From a bacterium (GTDB taxonomy: Bacteria; Krumholzibacteriota; Krumholzibacteriia; LZORAL124-64-63), in contig PIVY01000034.1 of NCBI GenBank assembly GCA_003353795.1, positions 1-34,782 on the forward strand: DNA of 34,782 bases, in the 5' to 3' direction. The translations under genes were made by a program, and so were the position numbers. Below the pieces are notes generated by a model. That model was not told the DNA's origin. It saw only the letters and a list, made by a program, of their open reading frames with translations, and made no database searches. This document shows, in pieces, positions 16,799 to 24,339 of the stretch. Each line of letters begins with the position of its first letter. Positions within the stretch are counted from its first letter, which is position 1.

Positions 16799-16828
16799 TT
16801 GTCAACAAGGTTACGATTCCGTTATTTC
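16799..16828 (+). promoter_or_regulatory. Putative promoter of the secreted protein at 16913
   Basis: TTGTCA (16799-16804) is followed after 18 nt by TATTTC (16823-16828), a plausible but weak sigma-70-type pair in a locally AT-rich stretch about 85 nt before the start codon. TTGTCAACAA here is a pseudo-palindrome. Confidence 0.3.
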
Positions 16829-16912
16829 ATCACGCGAACGGGATCATCTCCGGTCGGGGGACCGGCGAAACCCCACACCGTCCGACAATGAACGCAGCAA
16901 AGGAGGGAGAGC

Positions 16913-18487
16913 ATGCGTCACTGGTCGTGTGCCTTCTTATGTCTACTGATCGCGTCGACGATTGCGGCAGCCCCGCCGGAATCCCATCACGCGAGCACCG
17001 ACAAGCAACTCATCATCGACGGCTCCATCGTCCACGACGTGGGCCGACTTCACCTCAACATCACCAACTTCGGCCTGATCGGATCCCACTACACGCTGGG
17101 CGCTCCGTACTCCTGGGCGCCCTCCGGTCGCTGGCCGGGCGCCGGCGGCGTGAATCACCTGTATGGGGCCGGCCTCTGGGTCGGCGGCGTGCGTCTCGGC
17201 CAACGCCTCGTGTCGACGGGTCAGTACGCCTTCGAGATCCAGGCCTCCCCCGAACCGGAGGACGTGATCTACGAGACCGCCTGGGACGCGGCGCAGGCCG
17301 TGCGCTACCCGTTCGGCGATCCCGACGACGACGGCGACGGCTTCGAGGACGAGGATCCGCCCAACGGGTTCGACGACGACGACGACGGCGACGTGGACGA
17401 GGATGGAGCCGGCATCGGCAGCCAGCAGTTCCGCGCGGAGATGACCGACACCTACTCCACCGACATCTTTCCCGACCACGAGCCGCTGCAGCTGGCCATC
17501 GTGCAGAACTCCATGCAGTGGATGGCCGACGACGTGGCCGACTTCGTGGGCTTCGAGTACGTGATCCGGAACTCTGGCGAGGAGACCATCGCCGAAGTCT
17601 ACGTCGCCATGTTCAGCGACTTCGACATCGACGATCCCCAGGGATCGGGCGGCGAGGCGGCCGACGACATGGTCGGCTTCGCTTCTCAGGCCGTGGAAGC
17701 CTATCCCGGCCAGTGGGTCGACGTGGAGGTGGCCTACGCCTACGAGGGCATCGGCGCCACGGCTTCGGGGTACATGGGCTGGTTGCCGGTGGGCGAACCC
17801 GGCCAGATCGGAGTCCGCGCATTCCAGCACTACAGCGGACAGGCTCCGTTCGACCAGGGAGGCGACCCCACCAACGACTTCGAACGCTACGAGTCCATGT
17901 CCGAAGACAACGTCGACGGAGACAGCGTCGCACCTGCCGACTACCGCAATCTCATCAGCGTGGGCCCCTTCGCGGAACTGGCGCCGGGCGAGGAGATGAG
18001 CGTGTCGTTCGTGCTGGTGGCCGGCGCTGATCTGGATGACATGCTGCGCAACGCCGGCCGGGCGCAACTGGTCTACGAGGGCCTGGCCTTCGATCGAGAC
18101 GGCGACCCCGGCAACGGCGACGAGTTCGTGGTGCGCTGGCTGGGTCCCGAGGAGATCGCGGTGCCCATCCTGGATCCCGGCGAGGAGGCGGGTGACACGC
18201 CCCCCGCGGACGGGATCATCCGGTTGACCGCGGCGCCCAACCCGTTCAACCCGACTCTCGAGGTGAAAGCGGCCTTGCCCCGCGACGGTTGGGTCCGCGC
18301 CTCGGTGGTCGACCCTCGCGGCCGAGAGGTCCGGGTCCTGCACGACGGGATGGCTTCGGCCGGGTCGAACAGCTGGCTCTGGAACGGCCGCGACGGCAGC
18401 GGTCGCACCCTCGCCAGCGGTGTCTACCTCGTGCGGCTGGAAACAGCCGAGCGCGTGATGCAGCGGGCAGTCACCCTCGTCAAGTAG
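16913..18487 (+). CDS. Secreted protein with Asp-rich stretch and FlgD-type C-terminal sorting domain
   Basis: This 524-residue protein starts at ATG 16913 with AAGGAGG 6 nt upstream and has a signal peptide (about 1-19). Residues about 136-166 are dominated by Asp in DDDGDGFEDEDPP and DDDDDGDVDEDGAG, resembling thrombospondin type-3/dockerin-like calcium loops. Beta-rich domains follow with repeated FGEEVIRNSGEE-like motifs of unknown role. The C-terminus (about 435-524) is the FlgD Ig-like module: AAPNPFNP, then WNGRDGSGRTLASGVYLVRL, ending in TLVK. In FCB-group bacteria such tails direct export across the outer membrane. No enzymatic motif was found. The gene stands alone on the plus strand, and a strong hairpin lies 11 nt past its stop. 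Confidence 0.88.
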   Translation: MRHWSCAFLCLLIASTIAAAPPESHHASTDKQLIIDGSIVHDVGRLHLNITNFGLIGSHYTLGAPYSWAPSGRWPGAGGVNHLYGAGLWVGGVRLGQRLVSTGQYAFEIQASPEPEDVIYETAWDAAQAVRYPFGDPDDDGDGFEDEDPPNGFDDDDDGDVDEDGAGIGSQQFRAEMTDTYSTDIFPDHEPLQLAIVQNSMQWMADDVADFVGFEYVIRNSGEETIAEVYVAMFSDFDIDDPQGSGGEAADDMVGFASQAVEAYPGQWVDVEVAYAYEGIGATASGYMGWLPVGEPGQIGVRAFQHYSGQAPFDQGGDPTNDFERYESMSEDNVDGDSVAPADYRNLISVGPFAELAPGEEMSVSFVLVAGADLDDMLRNAGRAQLVYEGLAFDRDGDPGNGDEFVVRWLGPEEIAVPILDPGEEAGDTPPADGIIRLTAAPNPFNPTLEVKAALPRDGWVRASVVDPRGREVRVLHDGMASAGSNSWLWNGRDGSGRTLASGVYLVRLETAERVMQRAVTLVK

Positions 18488-18497
18488 CCGACCGACC

Positions 18498-18530
18498 GAG
18501 CCGGCAGGCGCCCAGTGCGCCTGCCGGCTC
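18498..18530 (+). terminator. Terminator-like 14-bp stem-loop
   Basis: Arms 18498-18511 and 18517-18530 are perfect reverse complements around a 5-nt loop, 10 nt after the stop codon at 18487. There is no long U-tract, which is common in GC-rich genomes. It likely ends the transcript of the secreted protein gene. Confidence 0.65.
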
Positions 18531-18561
18531 ACCGGCCGTTCTCGTACCGCCTCCGATACTG

Positions 18562-18567
18562 TAGAAT
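18562..18567 (+). promoter_or_regulatory. Putative -10 element of the HAD phosphatase gene
   Basis: TAGAAT lies 42 nt before the GTG start and just past the preceding terminator-like hairpin. The same hexamer in a similar context (GAT...TG.TAGAATCC) precedes the cupin gene. No -35 match is evident. Confidence 0.35.
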
Positions 18568-18609
18568 CCTCACGGAAAGGAATCGCAGCCCGATCGAGGA
18601 GGGTTCTCC

Positions 18610-19386
18610 GTGATCCTGCCAACCGGCATCCAGGCCATCCTCTGCGACCTCGACGGCGTACTCTACGTAGGCGACGCAGTGATCCCCGGTGCGCCCGCGG
18701 CCATCGAGCGTCTACGCGACAGCGGCCTCGCACTACGCTTCCTCACCAACACCACCACGAAGCCGCGACGCGCAGTGGCCAAAAAGCTGACCGCGCTGGG
18801 CTTCACTGCGGCCATGGACGAGATCCTCACCGCGCCTCGCGCCGCCGCCGAGTATCTGCGCCGCACCGGGCGCACGCGTTGCCACCTGGTCATGCGGGAT
18901 TCGTTGATGGCGGAGTTCTCCGATCTCAAGGTGCCCGGCGACGACGTGGATGCCGTGGTGATCGGCGACATCGGATCCACATGGGATCACGCGCTCCTGC
19001 AGCGAATCTTCACCATGATCATGGGCGGCGCCGAACTCGTGGCGCTGCATCGCGGCCGCTACCACCAGGCCGCAGACGGGCTCGCCCTGGACATCGGCGC
19101 CTACGTGGCGGGACTGGAGTACGTCACCGGCCAGACCGCCACGGTGTGCGGCAAACCGTCGCCGGCGTTCTTCCAGGCGGCGCTGGACGATCTCGGCTTG
19201 CCGGCCGAGCAGGTGGCCATCGTGGGTGACGACATCGAGTCGGACGTGGGCGGCGGCCAGGCGTGCGGGCTCCACGGGGTGCTCGTGAGAACCGGGAAGT
19301 ACCGGAAGGAACTGGCGGACCGATCGCGCGTACGGCCCGACACGGTGGCGGCGGACATCACCGAGGTCGCCGGCCTGATCGGGTAG
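18610..19386 (+). CDS. HAD-IIA phosphatase (LHPP/HDHD2-like)
   Basis: This 258-residue cytoplasmic phosphatase of the haloacid dehalogenase superfamily shows all four motifs. Motif I is CDLDGVLY, with nucleophile Asp13 and acid Asp15. Motif II is LTNTTTKP (Thr46-Thr49). Lys182 sits in CGKPSP, and the Mg-binding acids are in VGDDIESDV (207-212). The large C2 cap between motifs II and III, the Thr-rich motif II and the overall length fit the TIGR01458 group (LHPP/HDHD2), some of which hydrolyse phospholysine/phosphohistidine or pyrophosphate; the substrate here is unknown. The start is a GTG with GAGGAGGG 6 nt upstream. The cupin gene follows 74 nt downstream with its own -10-like element. Confidence 0.92.
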   Translation: MILPTGIQAILCDLDGVLYVGDAVIPGAPAAIERLRDSGLALRFLTNTTTKPRRAVAKKLTALGFTAAMDEILTAPRAAAEYLRRTGRTRCHLVMRDSLMAEFSDLKVPGDDVDAVVIGDIGSTWDHALLQRIFTMIMGGAELVALHRGRYHQAADGLALDIGAYVAGLEYVTGQTATVCGKPSPAFFQAALDDLGLPAEQVAIVGDDIESDVGGGQACGLHGVLVRTGKYRKELADRSRVRPDTVAADITEVAGLIG

Positions 19387-19406
19387 ATCCGCACGTCCGA
19401 TCTTGC

Positions 19407-19412
19407 TAGAAT
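19407..19412 (+). promoter_or_regulatory. Putative extended -10 of the cupin gene
   Basis: TGCTAGAAT (TGn plus TAGAAT) lies 48 nt before the cupin ATG, in the gap after the HAD gene. An extended -10 can work without a good -35, and none is visible. Confidence 0.35.
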
Positions 19413-19460
19413 CCGGCCGACCCGACCTCGAGGTACGCTCGCCCCCACCAGGAGACTCCC

Positions 19461-19826
19461 ATGCCACGACTCATCGACAGCCCCAGCGTGATCGAGGCCG
19501 CCGGCAACAAGCCGAAGCGGATCGAGGAATTCGCCGGCCGCGTGAACTCGGGCCACGCATCGGTGAGCGTGGCCCGCATGACGTCGCCCGCGGGCTGGGT
19601 CGAGCCCGGCCAGCGGCCCGAGTTCGAGGAGATCACGGTGGTGCTGAACGGGTGGATTCGCGTGGAGTTCGAGGGTGGCGCCCTGGACGTCCAGGCGGGC
19701 CAGGCCATCGTCACCGAACCCGGCGAGTGGGTCCGCTATAGCACCCCCGACGGCGCCGAGTACCTGGCCGTGTGCCTGCCGGCGTTCTCACCCGACACCG
19801 TGCATCGCGATCCGGACGACGGGTGA
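19461..19826 (+). CDS. Small single-domain cupin protein
   Basis: This 121-residue protein starts with AGGAG 6 nt upstream. The double-stranded beta-helix is recognisable from PAGWVEPGQRPEFEEITVVLNG (about 43-64, cupin motif 1) and VQAGQAIVTEPGEWVRYS (about 76-93, motif 2), ending with the CLPAFSPDTVHRD tail. In motif 1 the usual H-x-H is replaced by residues around RPE, while the Glu is kept, and motif 2 lacks its His. Metal binding would therefore be unusual or absent, pointing to a small-molecule binding role. The ligand is unknown. The gene converges with the thermonuclease gene, with 6 nt between stop codons. Confidence 0.85.
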   Translation: MPRLIDSPSVIEAAGNKPKRIEEFAGRVNSGHASVSVARMTSPAGWVEPGQRPEFEEITVVLNGWIRVEFEGGALDVQAGQAIVTEPGEWVRYSTPDGAEYLAVCLPAFSPDTVHRDPDDG

Positions 19827-19832
19827 GCGGAC

Positions 19833-20429
19833 CTAGTCGGGCGACGCTTCCTTCTCGAACTCCTCGAGCTCACGCATGCGCTTGCGGAACCTGTACGGCT
19901 CCTCGAAGGGCACCGGTCCGACCTCTTCGGCCGCCGCCAGCACCGCCGCCGCCTCGGTCGGCAGCCCGTTGTCGCCGTAGTGGGTCACCGTCTCGACGGC
20001 CAGCCCGGCCGCGACCACCAGGACCGAGAAGTTGCGCCCGTTGACGAAGAGGTAGCCGAGGGTGCGGCCGTAGCCGTCGGTCTCGGCGGCGCGCAGCAAC
20101 TCGACCTCGGTCGCCGCCGCGAAGACGCCGGCGGCGAAGGCCGCAGCCTCGGGGCCGAACGGCTGGTCGTGGTACTGGCCGTACTTTGGATGGGCGACCT
20201 CGGGCGTGTCGATGCCCAGGATGCGGACCCGTTCGCGATCGCCGTCTACCCAGTTGATGACGACAGTGTCGCCGTCGCCCACGTCGATGAGCTCGAGGGC
20301 GACGGGGACGCGCTCCATGGCCGGGCGCGATTGGGTGCGGTCGGTGTCGGTCTGCGCCAGGACGCCGGTGGCGATCAGGAGCACGAAGATCAACGTGGCG
20401 AGGCGAAGGGTCCGGTGTCGATGGGGCAT
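19833..20429 (-). CDS. Secreted thermonuclease-like (SNase) protein
   Basis: This 198-residue protein has a signal peptide (about 1-25, ...ATGVLAQ). The OB-fold nuclease domain (about 40-175) keeps the catalytic set of staphylococcal nuclease: Asp54 in GDGDT, Arg69, Asp74 and Glu77 in RVRILGIDTPE, and Arg122 in DGYGRT (the Arg69-to-Glu77 spacing equals Arg35-to-Glu43). It should cleave DNA or RNA with calcium in the periplasm or outside the cell. The C-terminal tail is Glu-rich and basic, not a known domain. The start has GGGAGA 5 nt upstream. A TATAGT hexamer at 20472-20477 (minus strand) can serve as its own promoter. Confidence 0.93.
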   Translation of the reverse strand: MPHRHRTLRLATLIFVLLIATGVLAQTDTDRTQSRPAMERVPVALELIDVGDGDTVVINWVDGDRERVRILGIDTPEVAHPKYGQYHDQPFGPEAAAFAAGVFAAATEVELLRAAETDGYGRTLGYLFVNGRNFSVLVVAAGLAVETVTHYGDNGLPTEAAAVLAAAEEVGPVPFEEPYRFRKRMRELEEFEKEASPD

Positions 20430-20471
20430 GGATCTCTCCCGTCCGGGGTCTGTCGGCAGTCGCGACGTCGG

Positions 20472-20477
20472 ACTATA
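20472..20477 (-). promoter_or_regulatory. Putative -10 element of the thermonuclease gene
   Basis: TATAGT on the minus strand lies 42 nt before the start codon at 20429. It differs from consensus at one position. A -35 match is not clear. Confidence 0.4.
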
Positions 20478-20504
20478 CCGGATCCTGGTGCCCCACGGCC
20501 AACG

Positions 20505-23500
20505 TCACTTCACCAGCGCGATCTTCACCGTCCGCTCCTCGCCGCCGGACCTGATCAGCGCAAGGTACACGCCGGCGCTTTGCATCCGCCCCGCGTCGTC
20601 GGCGCCGTCCCAGTGCAATTCCAGCCGACCGGCTTCCTGCCGACCGTTCACCAGGGTGCGCACCCGGCGCCCCCGGAGGTCGAACACCGCCACCTCCACC
20701 GGACCGGGGCGGGGAATGGCCAGCGCCAGCGTGACCGACGGATTGAACGGATTCGGATAGGCCGCCAGGTCCAGCGCCGCAGGCACGTCGGGCGCCGGCA
20801 CCGGTGGCGAGCCAGGCCCCTGACCGAACGCGGCCAGGACCTCGGCGAGCAGCAGCGTCCGGGCCGGGAGCGGCGAACCGGGTGCGCCGTGATCGTGATC
20901 CGTCACGACGCGCACCAGGCTGTGCGCCAGCGTCACCACCTGGGAACCGACGGTCGGGAACTCGTTGAGCAACAGCGCCGCATAGGGGTACACGCCGGGA
21001 TCGTGGTCCGGCGTTCCGTATCCGGCCAGACGGACGGAGCCGCCGACGGGAACCATGCTCTCCACCTGTCCGCGGATGTTGTAGAAATTTCCCTGGCATC
21101 CCGAGGCGATCCAGCCGGGCAGGGACTGTGGCCAGGGGGCGCCGTCCAGCGTCAGGACCGGCGGCGCGACCTGGCCGCCGAGATCGTCCTCGAAGACTCC
21201 CGTGCCGGCCGGCTCGCCACCGATGCGGTCGGCCAGGAATCCGGGATCGATGTAGGCGAGACTCGCCGGAGCGTTGTCGCCGGCCACGAAGAGGGCGCGG
21301 TCGCCGAGGTCGAGCCAGGCATCCAGGGCGACGGTGTCGGGCGCGGGGTTCGTCTCGCCTCCGTACAGGAACGGTCCGGTGAATGTGATCGACTGATGTC
21401 CGCTGTCGACCATGATGATCCGGTAGCCGGTCAGCAGCACGTCGCCGCACAGCCGCGCCAGGGAGTTGACCTCGTCCGCGGATGGGGCCTGCGATGCGAA
21501 GAGATCGTAGTCGGCGCCCTCGAGCAGGCCGAGCTGGGCGAGACTTTGCACCCAGGCCCGGCGGGCGTCCGGTCGATCGGCGCGGTCCCAGAACAGTACG
21601 GTCGGTCGGTCGGCAAGATCGGCGGACCGCAGATTGGGGAGCGCGCGGAAGGTGAACCTCTGGTCGTACGACGGGCCGTGGATGGCGGCCTCGGGATCGC
21701 CATTGGCGAATCCCGTGGTGTCGGCGGGAAGGATCGTGGTGAAGATCGTGCCGCCACGCTCCTCGCGGGCGGTGATGTAGTAGTGCAGGCGGTCGCCGGG
21801 GAAGAGGAAATCCTCGTCGGGCAGGTCGAAGGAACAGTCGAGAATAGCCTGGTAGATGTTGATCGTATCGCCGTCGACGTAGCCGGCGTCCGGCCAGCCG
21901 GCATGACGGAACGGATCAAAGAGGGAGTTCCGGAAGAGTCGGTAGTGGAGCCTCGGCGCTTCCGCGAACGAGCCTCCTTCCTGATCGATCAACCTGGCCC
22001 GGATGCGGATCGAATCGCCCGCCACGAGCGCCGGATAACCGAAGGCGGTATTGCGGGCAGTGTCGAAGCGCACCCCGGCCGCGCCCAGATCGCCGGGGTC
22101 GATGACGCCGCTGGCCGGGTAGGCGTCCTGAGCCATGTCCAGGGTGTTCAGCGTGACCACCGGGCCGGCGGGTTCGCTCAGGCTCAGGCGCACGTTGTCG
22201 AAGTAGGGCGCCGGAGTGCTCTCGTTGCCGACCTGCCAGCCGAATCGATGCTGCCGGACGCCCAGACCGAAGCGCACGTGTCGAGCATGGGGAACGAGCA
22301 GATCGCCCACCTCGAGCACCATGCGCCGCCAGCCGGGACCGCCCTCGCGCAGGAAGTTGTCGTTCACCGGCGCGCTCCAGCCGGATTCGCCGCTGGGATC
22401 GGCGGTGGACTGGACGTACCAGATCCAGAAGATCTCGGCGGTGTTCGCGATGGCGAAGCCGTTGTGCTCGAAGACGTCGAAGGCCAGGGTGGCGCTGGTG
22501 GCGAGATCGCCGGGCAGCGCGATGTCCGGCGACCAGGCCACGTTGAAGACATGGTAGTCGTCGCCCGCGAGGCCCCCGGTGAAGTTGACGACGTAGCCGT
22601 CGGGTCCGTAGCACCAGGAGATACACGAGGAGCCGCCGGTGCCGGGCACTACGACGCCGTCGTCGATGAAGGCGAGGAGCGGCGAGGAGTCGTCGAAGCA
22701 GCTGTCGAGGTCGTCGAGGCCGGTCCAGATGTTCGAAAAATCCCCCACGCCGGGATTGGTGCCGGGGATCCAGTTCGACGGATCACCGGGCTCGGCGGTC
22801 TCCACCGGGCCGATCTGCTCGCTGCCGCCGCCCTGGTCGAAGCTGACGGTGATGAGATCGATCTGGGCGGCGCCGAATTCGCTGGGGAACAGGCAATCCT
22901 CATCGGACCAGCCACCGTCGCTGACGAAGCGCCAGCGCAGGTGGACCTCGTCGCCCCCCTGCCCCTGGTAGTCTCCAGTTGCCACGGTGAACGTCTCGGC
23001 GAACTCGAAGAACGCCCGCTGGCCATCTTCCTGCCACACGGTCTGGTATCCGTCGACACCGTCGAACTCGAGGGAGAGGAAATCGTAACCGGGTTCGGTG
23101 TCCCAGGCGATGACCGCGGTCACGGTGACCGACACCGGTGCGGAGGGATCGGTGACCTTGCTCTGCCAGTTCAGGGTCTGGTACCAGTTGTTGCCGTAGC
23201 CCTCCACTAGATCGTCCGGACCGCAGGATTCGTAGGTTGTCCCACACCACCAGGCGTGATTGCCGGGCGTTTCGGGGTCGAGGTCGGCCGCGTGGAAGTT
23301 GGACAGGTGCCAGTAGAGAATGTCGTTCGTGGTGAAGTCCACGCCGGTCCAGCCCTGGCGATCGGGATTGCCGAAGACGTCCTCGAACTTGCCCTCGAGC
23401 GTGCCGGGACCGCCGAAAACGACGACGGAGTCGCGATGGCTCTTGGCGGCCTCGGCGGGGCCACCGAAGAGGAGGTCGCCGGAGAGGCGCTCGGGGGACG

Positions 23501-23591
23501 AAAGACGCGCCTCGCCGGTGGCGGCGGCAGCGGGGTCTGCAATGGCGAGGACGATGATGAACAGCAGACCTGACAGGACGGAGCGAGACAT
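20505..23591 (-). CDS. Large secreted protein with FlgD-type C-terminal sorting domain
   Basis: This 1028-residue protein was started at ATG 23591, where GGGGGA lies 5 nt upstream and a signal peptide (about 1-24, ...DPAAAA) follows; the frame opens nine codons earlier but without a binding site. The body is beta-rich with several jelly-roll-like stretches (GYDFLSLEFDGVDGYQTVW, then YFDNVRLSLSEPAGP) and a Rossmann-like segment, PTVLFWDRADRPDARRAW. I recognise no enzyme family. The tail (about 940-1028) has AAYPNPFNPSVTLALAIP, GRRVRTLVNG, HWDGADDAGRMQSAGVYLA and a final KIALVK, which is the FlgD Ig-like module shared with three other proteins in this window. It is likely exposed on or released from the cell surface. 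Neighbours give no clue to its role. Confidence 0.85.
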   Translation of the reverse strand: MSRSVLSGLLFIIVLAIADPAAAATGEARLSSPERLSGDLLFGGPAEAAKSHRDSVVVFGGPGTLEGKFEDVFGNPDRQGWTGVDFTTNDILYWHLSNFHAADLDPETPGNHAWWCGTTYESCGPDDLVEGYGNNWYQTLNWQSKVTDPSAPVSVTVTAVIAWDTEPGYDFLSLEFDGVDGYQTVWQEDGQRAFFEFAETFTVATGDYQGQGGDEVHLRWRFVSDGGWSDEDCLFPSEFGAAQIDLITVSFDQGGGSEQIGPVETAEPGDPSNWIPGTNPGVGDFSNIWTGLDDLDSCFDDSSPLLAFIDDGVVVPGTGGSSCISWCYGPDGYVVNFTGGLAGDDYHVFNVAWSPDIALPGDLATSATLAFDVFEHNGFAIANTAEIFWIWYVQSTADPSGESGWSAPVNDNFLREGGPGWRRMVLEVGDLLVPHARHVRFGLGVRQHRFGWQVGNESTPAPYFDNVRLSLSEPAGPVVTLNTLDMAQDAYPASGVIDPGDLGAAGVRFDTARNTAFGYPALVAGDSIRIRARLIDQEGGSFAEAPRLHYRLFRNSLFDPFRHAGWPDAGYVDGDTINIYQAILDCSFDLPDEDFLFPGDRLHYYITAREERGGTIFTTILPADTTGFANGDPEAAIHGPSYDQRFTFRALPNLRSADLADRPTVLFWDRADRPDARRAWVQSLAQLGLLEGADYDLFASQAPSADEVNSLARLCGDVLLTGYRIIMVDSGHQSITFTGPFLYGGETNPAPDTVALDAWLDLGDRALFVAGDNAPASLAYIDPGFLADRIGGEPAGTGVFEDDLGGQVAPPVLTLDGAPWPQSLPGWIASGCQGNFYNIRGQVESMVPVGGSVRLAGYGTPDHDPGVYPYAALLLNEFPTVGSQVVTLAHSLVRVVTDHDHGAPGSPLPARTLLLAEVLAAFGQGPGSPPVPAPDVPAALDLAAYPNPFNPSVTLALAIPRPGPVEVAVFDLRGRRVRTLVNGRQEAGRLELHWDGADDAGRMQSAGVYLALIRSGGEERTVKIALVK

Positions 23592-23733
23592 GATGATCCC
23601 CCATTTCTGATGGTACACGCGAGTCGCTGTGGGGCGGCGCGTGCGATGCCGATAGAAACGGTCGGATAAAGGCGAGTGATTCCCGGAACAATTCTCGATG
23701 GCTGGTGCCGACGCGCCACGGCGGCTCGGCGTG

Positions 23734-24264
23734 CTAGAAACCGTACGCCAGGTTCAACGAGAAATGATTTGCGTCGCCGGCCACGTTGAAGCGCACGCCG
23801 AGATCGAACTTGGGATTGAGCACGTAGCCGACCCCGAGGATCAGGCCCACCTTCGTGCTCGTATCCGAGTACGAATCGCCCTCGTTGCCGATGCTGTAGC
23901 TCGCCGACCCGCTGGCGAAGACGACCCCGAGCCCACCCATGAGGTAGGCCTGCGAGTGCTGCAACTGGTACAGCGCGAGGGCATTCAGGGGTACGAGGCT
24001 GGCGGAGGCGTCGCCACCGGGTATGTCCTTGGTCCTGAACCAGATGTAGGACGCCTCGCCGCGAAAACTCCACTGCGGTCCGTACGCCACGGACAGACCG
24101 GCGCCACCGCCGAGGCCGAGATCCGCGACGTTGGTGAAGTCGCCCAAGGGCAGCGCGAATACTCCCTGGACGTACCACTGTTTCTGCTGGGCATCGAGAC
24201 CGGCGGCAGGAACCGCAAGTAACACGGACAGCATCGTGACGACCAGGACGAGACGACGGAACAT
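23734..24264 (-). CDS. Small outer membrane beta-barrel protein (OmpA/OMP_b-brl-like)
   Basis: This 176-residue protein starts at ATG 24264 (GAGGAA 7 nt upstream) with a signal peptide (about 1-25, ...PAAGLDAQ). The mature part is a run of amphipathic strands separated by Gly/Asn turns: YVQGVFALPLGDF, GGGAGLSVAYGPQWSFRGEASYIWF, YLMGGLGVVFASG, GLILGVGYVLNPKFDLGVRF, and the terminal FSLNLAYGF. Ending on Phe fits outer membrane insertion. The pattern is that of eight-stranded outer membrane barrels of the OMP_b-brl group, usually structural or of unknown role. It lies 75 nt downstream of recQ on the same strand, so it may be read through or have its own promoter. Confidence 0.88.
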   Translation of the reverse strand: MFRRLVLVVTMLSVLLAVPAAGLDAQQKQWYVQGVFALPLGDFTNVADLGLGGGAGLSVAYGPQWSFRGEASYIWFRTKDIPGGDASASLVPLNALALYQLQHSQAYLMGGLGVVFASGSASYSIGNEGDSYSDTSTKVGLILGVGYVLNPKFDLGVRFNVAGDANHFSLNLAYGF

Positions 24265-24339
24265 CAGTTCATTCCTCGCATGATGAGACGTGTGGACAGC
24301 CGCTCTCGACCGCACCCGACGGGCCAACCTAGCACATCC

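Noticed and set aside
17318..17412. GAC-rich stretch that looks like a nucleotide repeat
   Set aside because: It is coding sequence for an Asp-rich calcium-loop-like segment; the unit is irregular and in frame, so it is a protein feature and not a DNA repeat.
16943..18733. A 596-codon minus-strand open frame
   Set aside because: Antisense to the secreted protein at 16913 and the start of the HAD gene; no start signals or domains.
19980..23210. A 1076-codon open frame on the plus strand
   Set aside because: It runs antisense to the thermonuclease and the large FlgD-tail protein. Its translation is Arg/Val/Gly-rich with no domain, as expected for the complement of GC-rich codons. The minus-strand genes have signal peptides, ribosome binding sites and family motifs.
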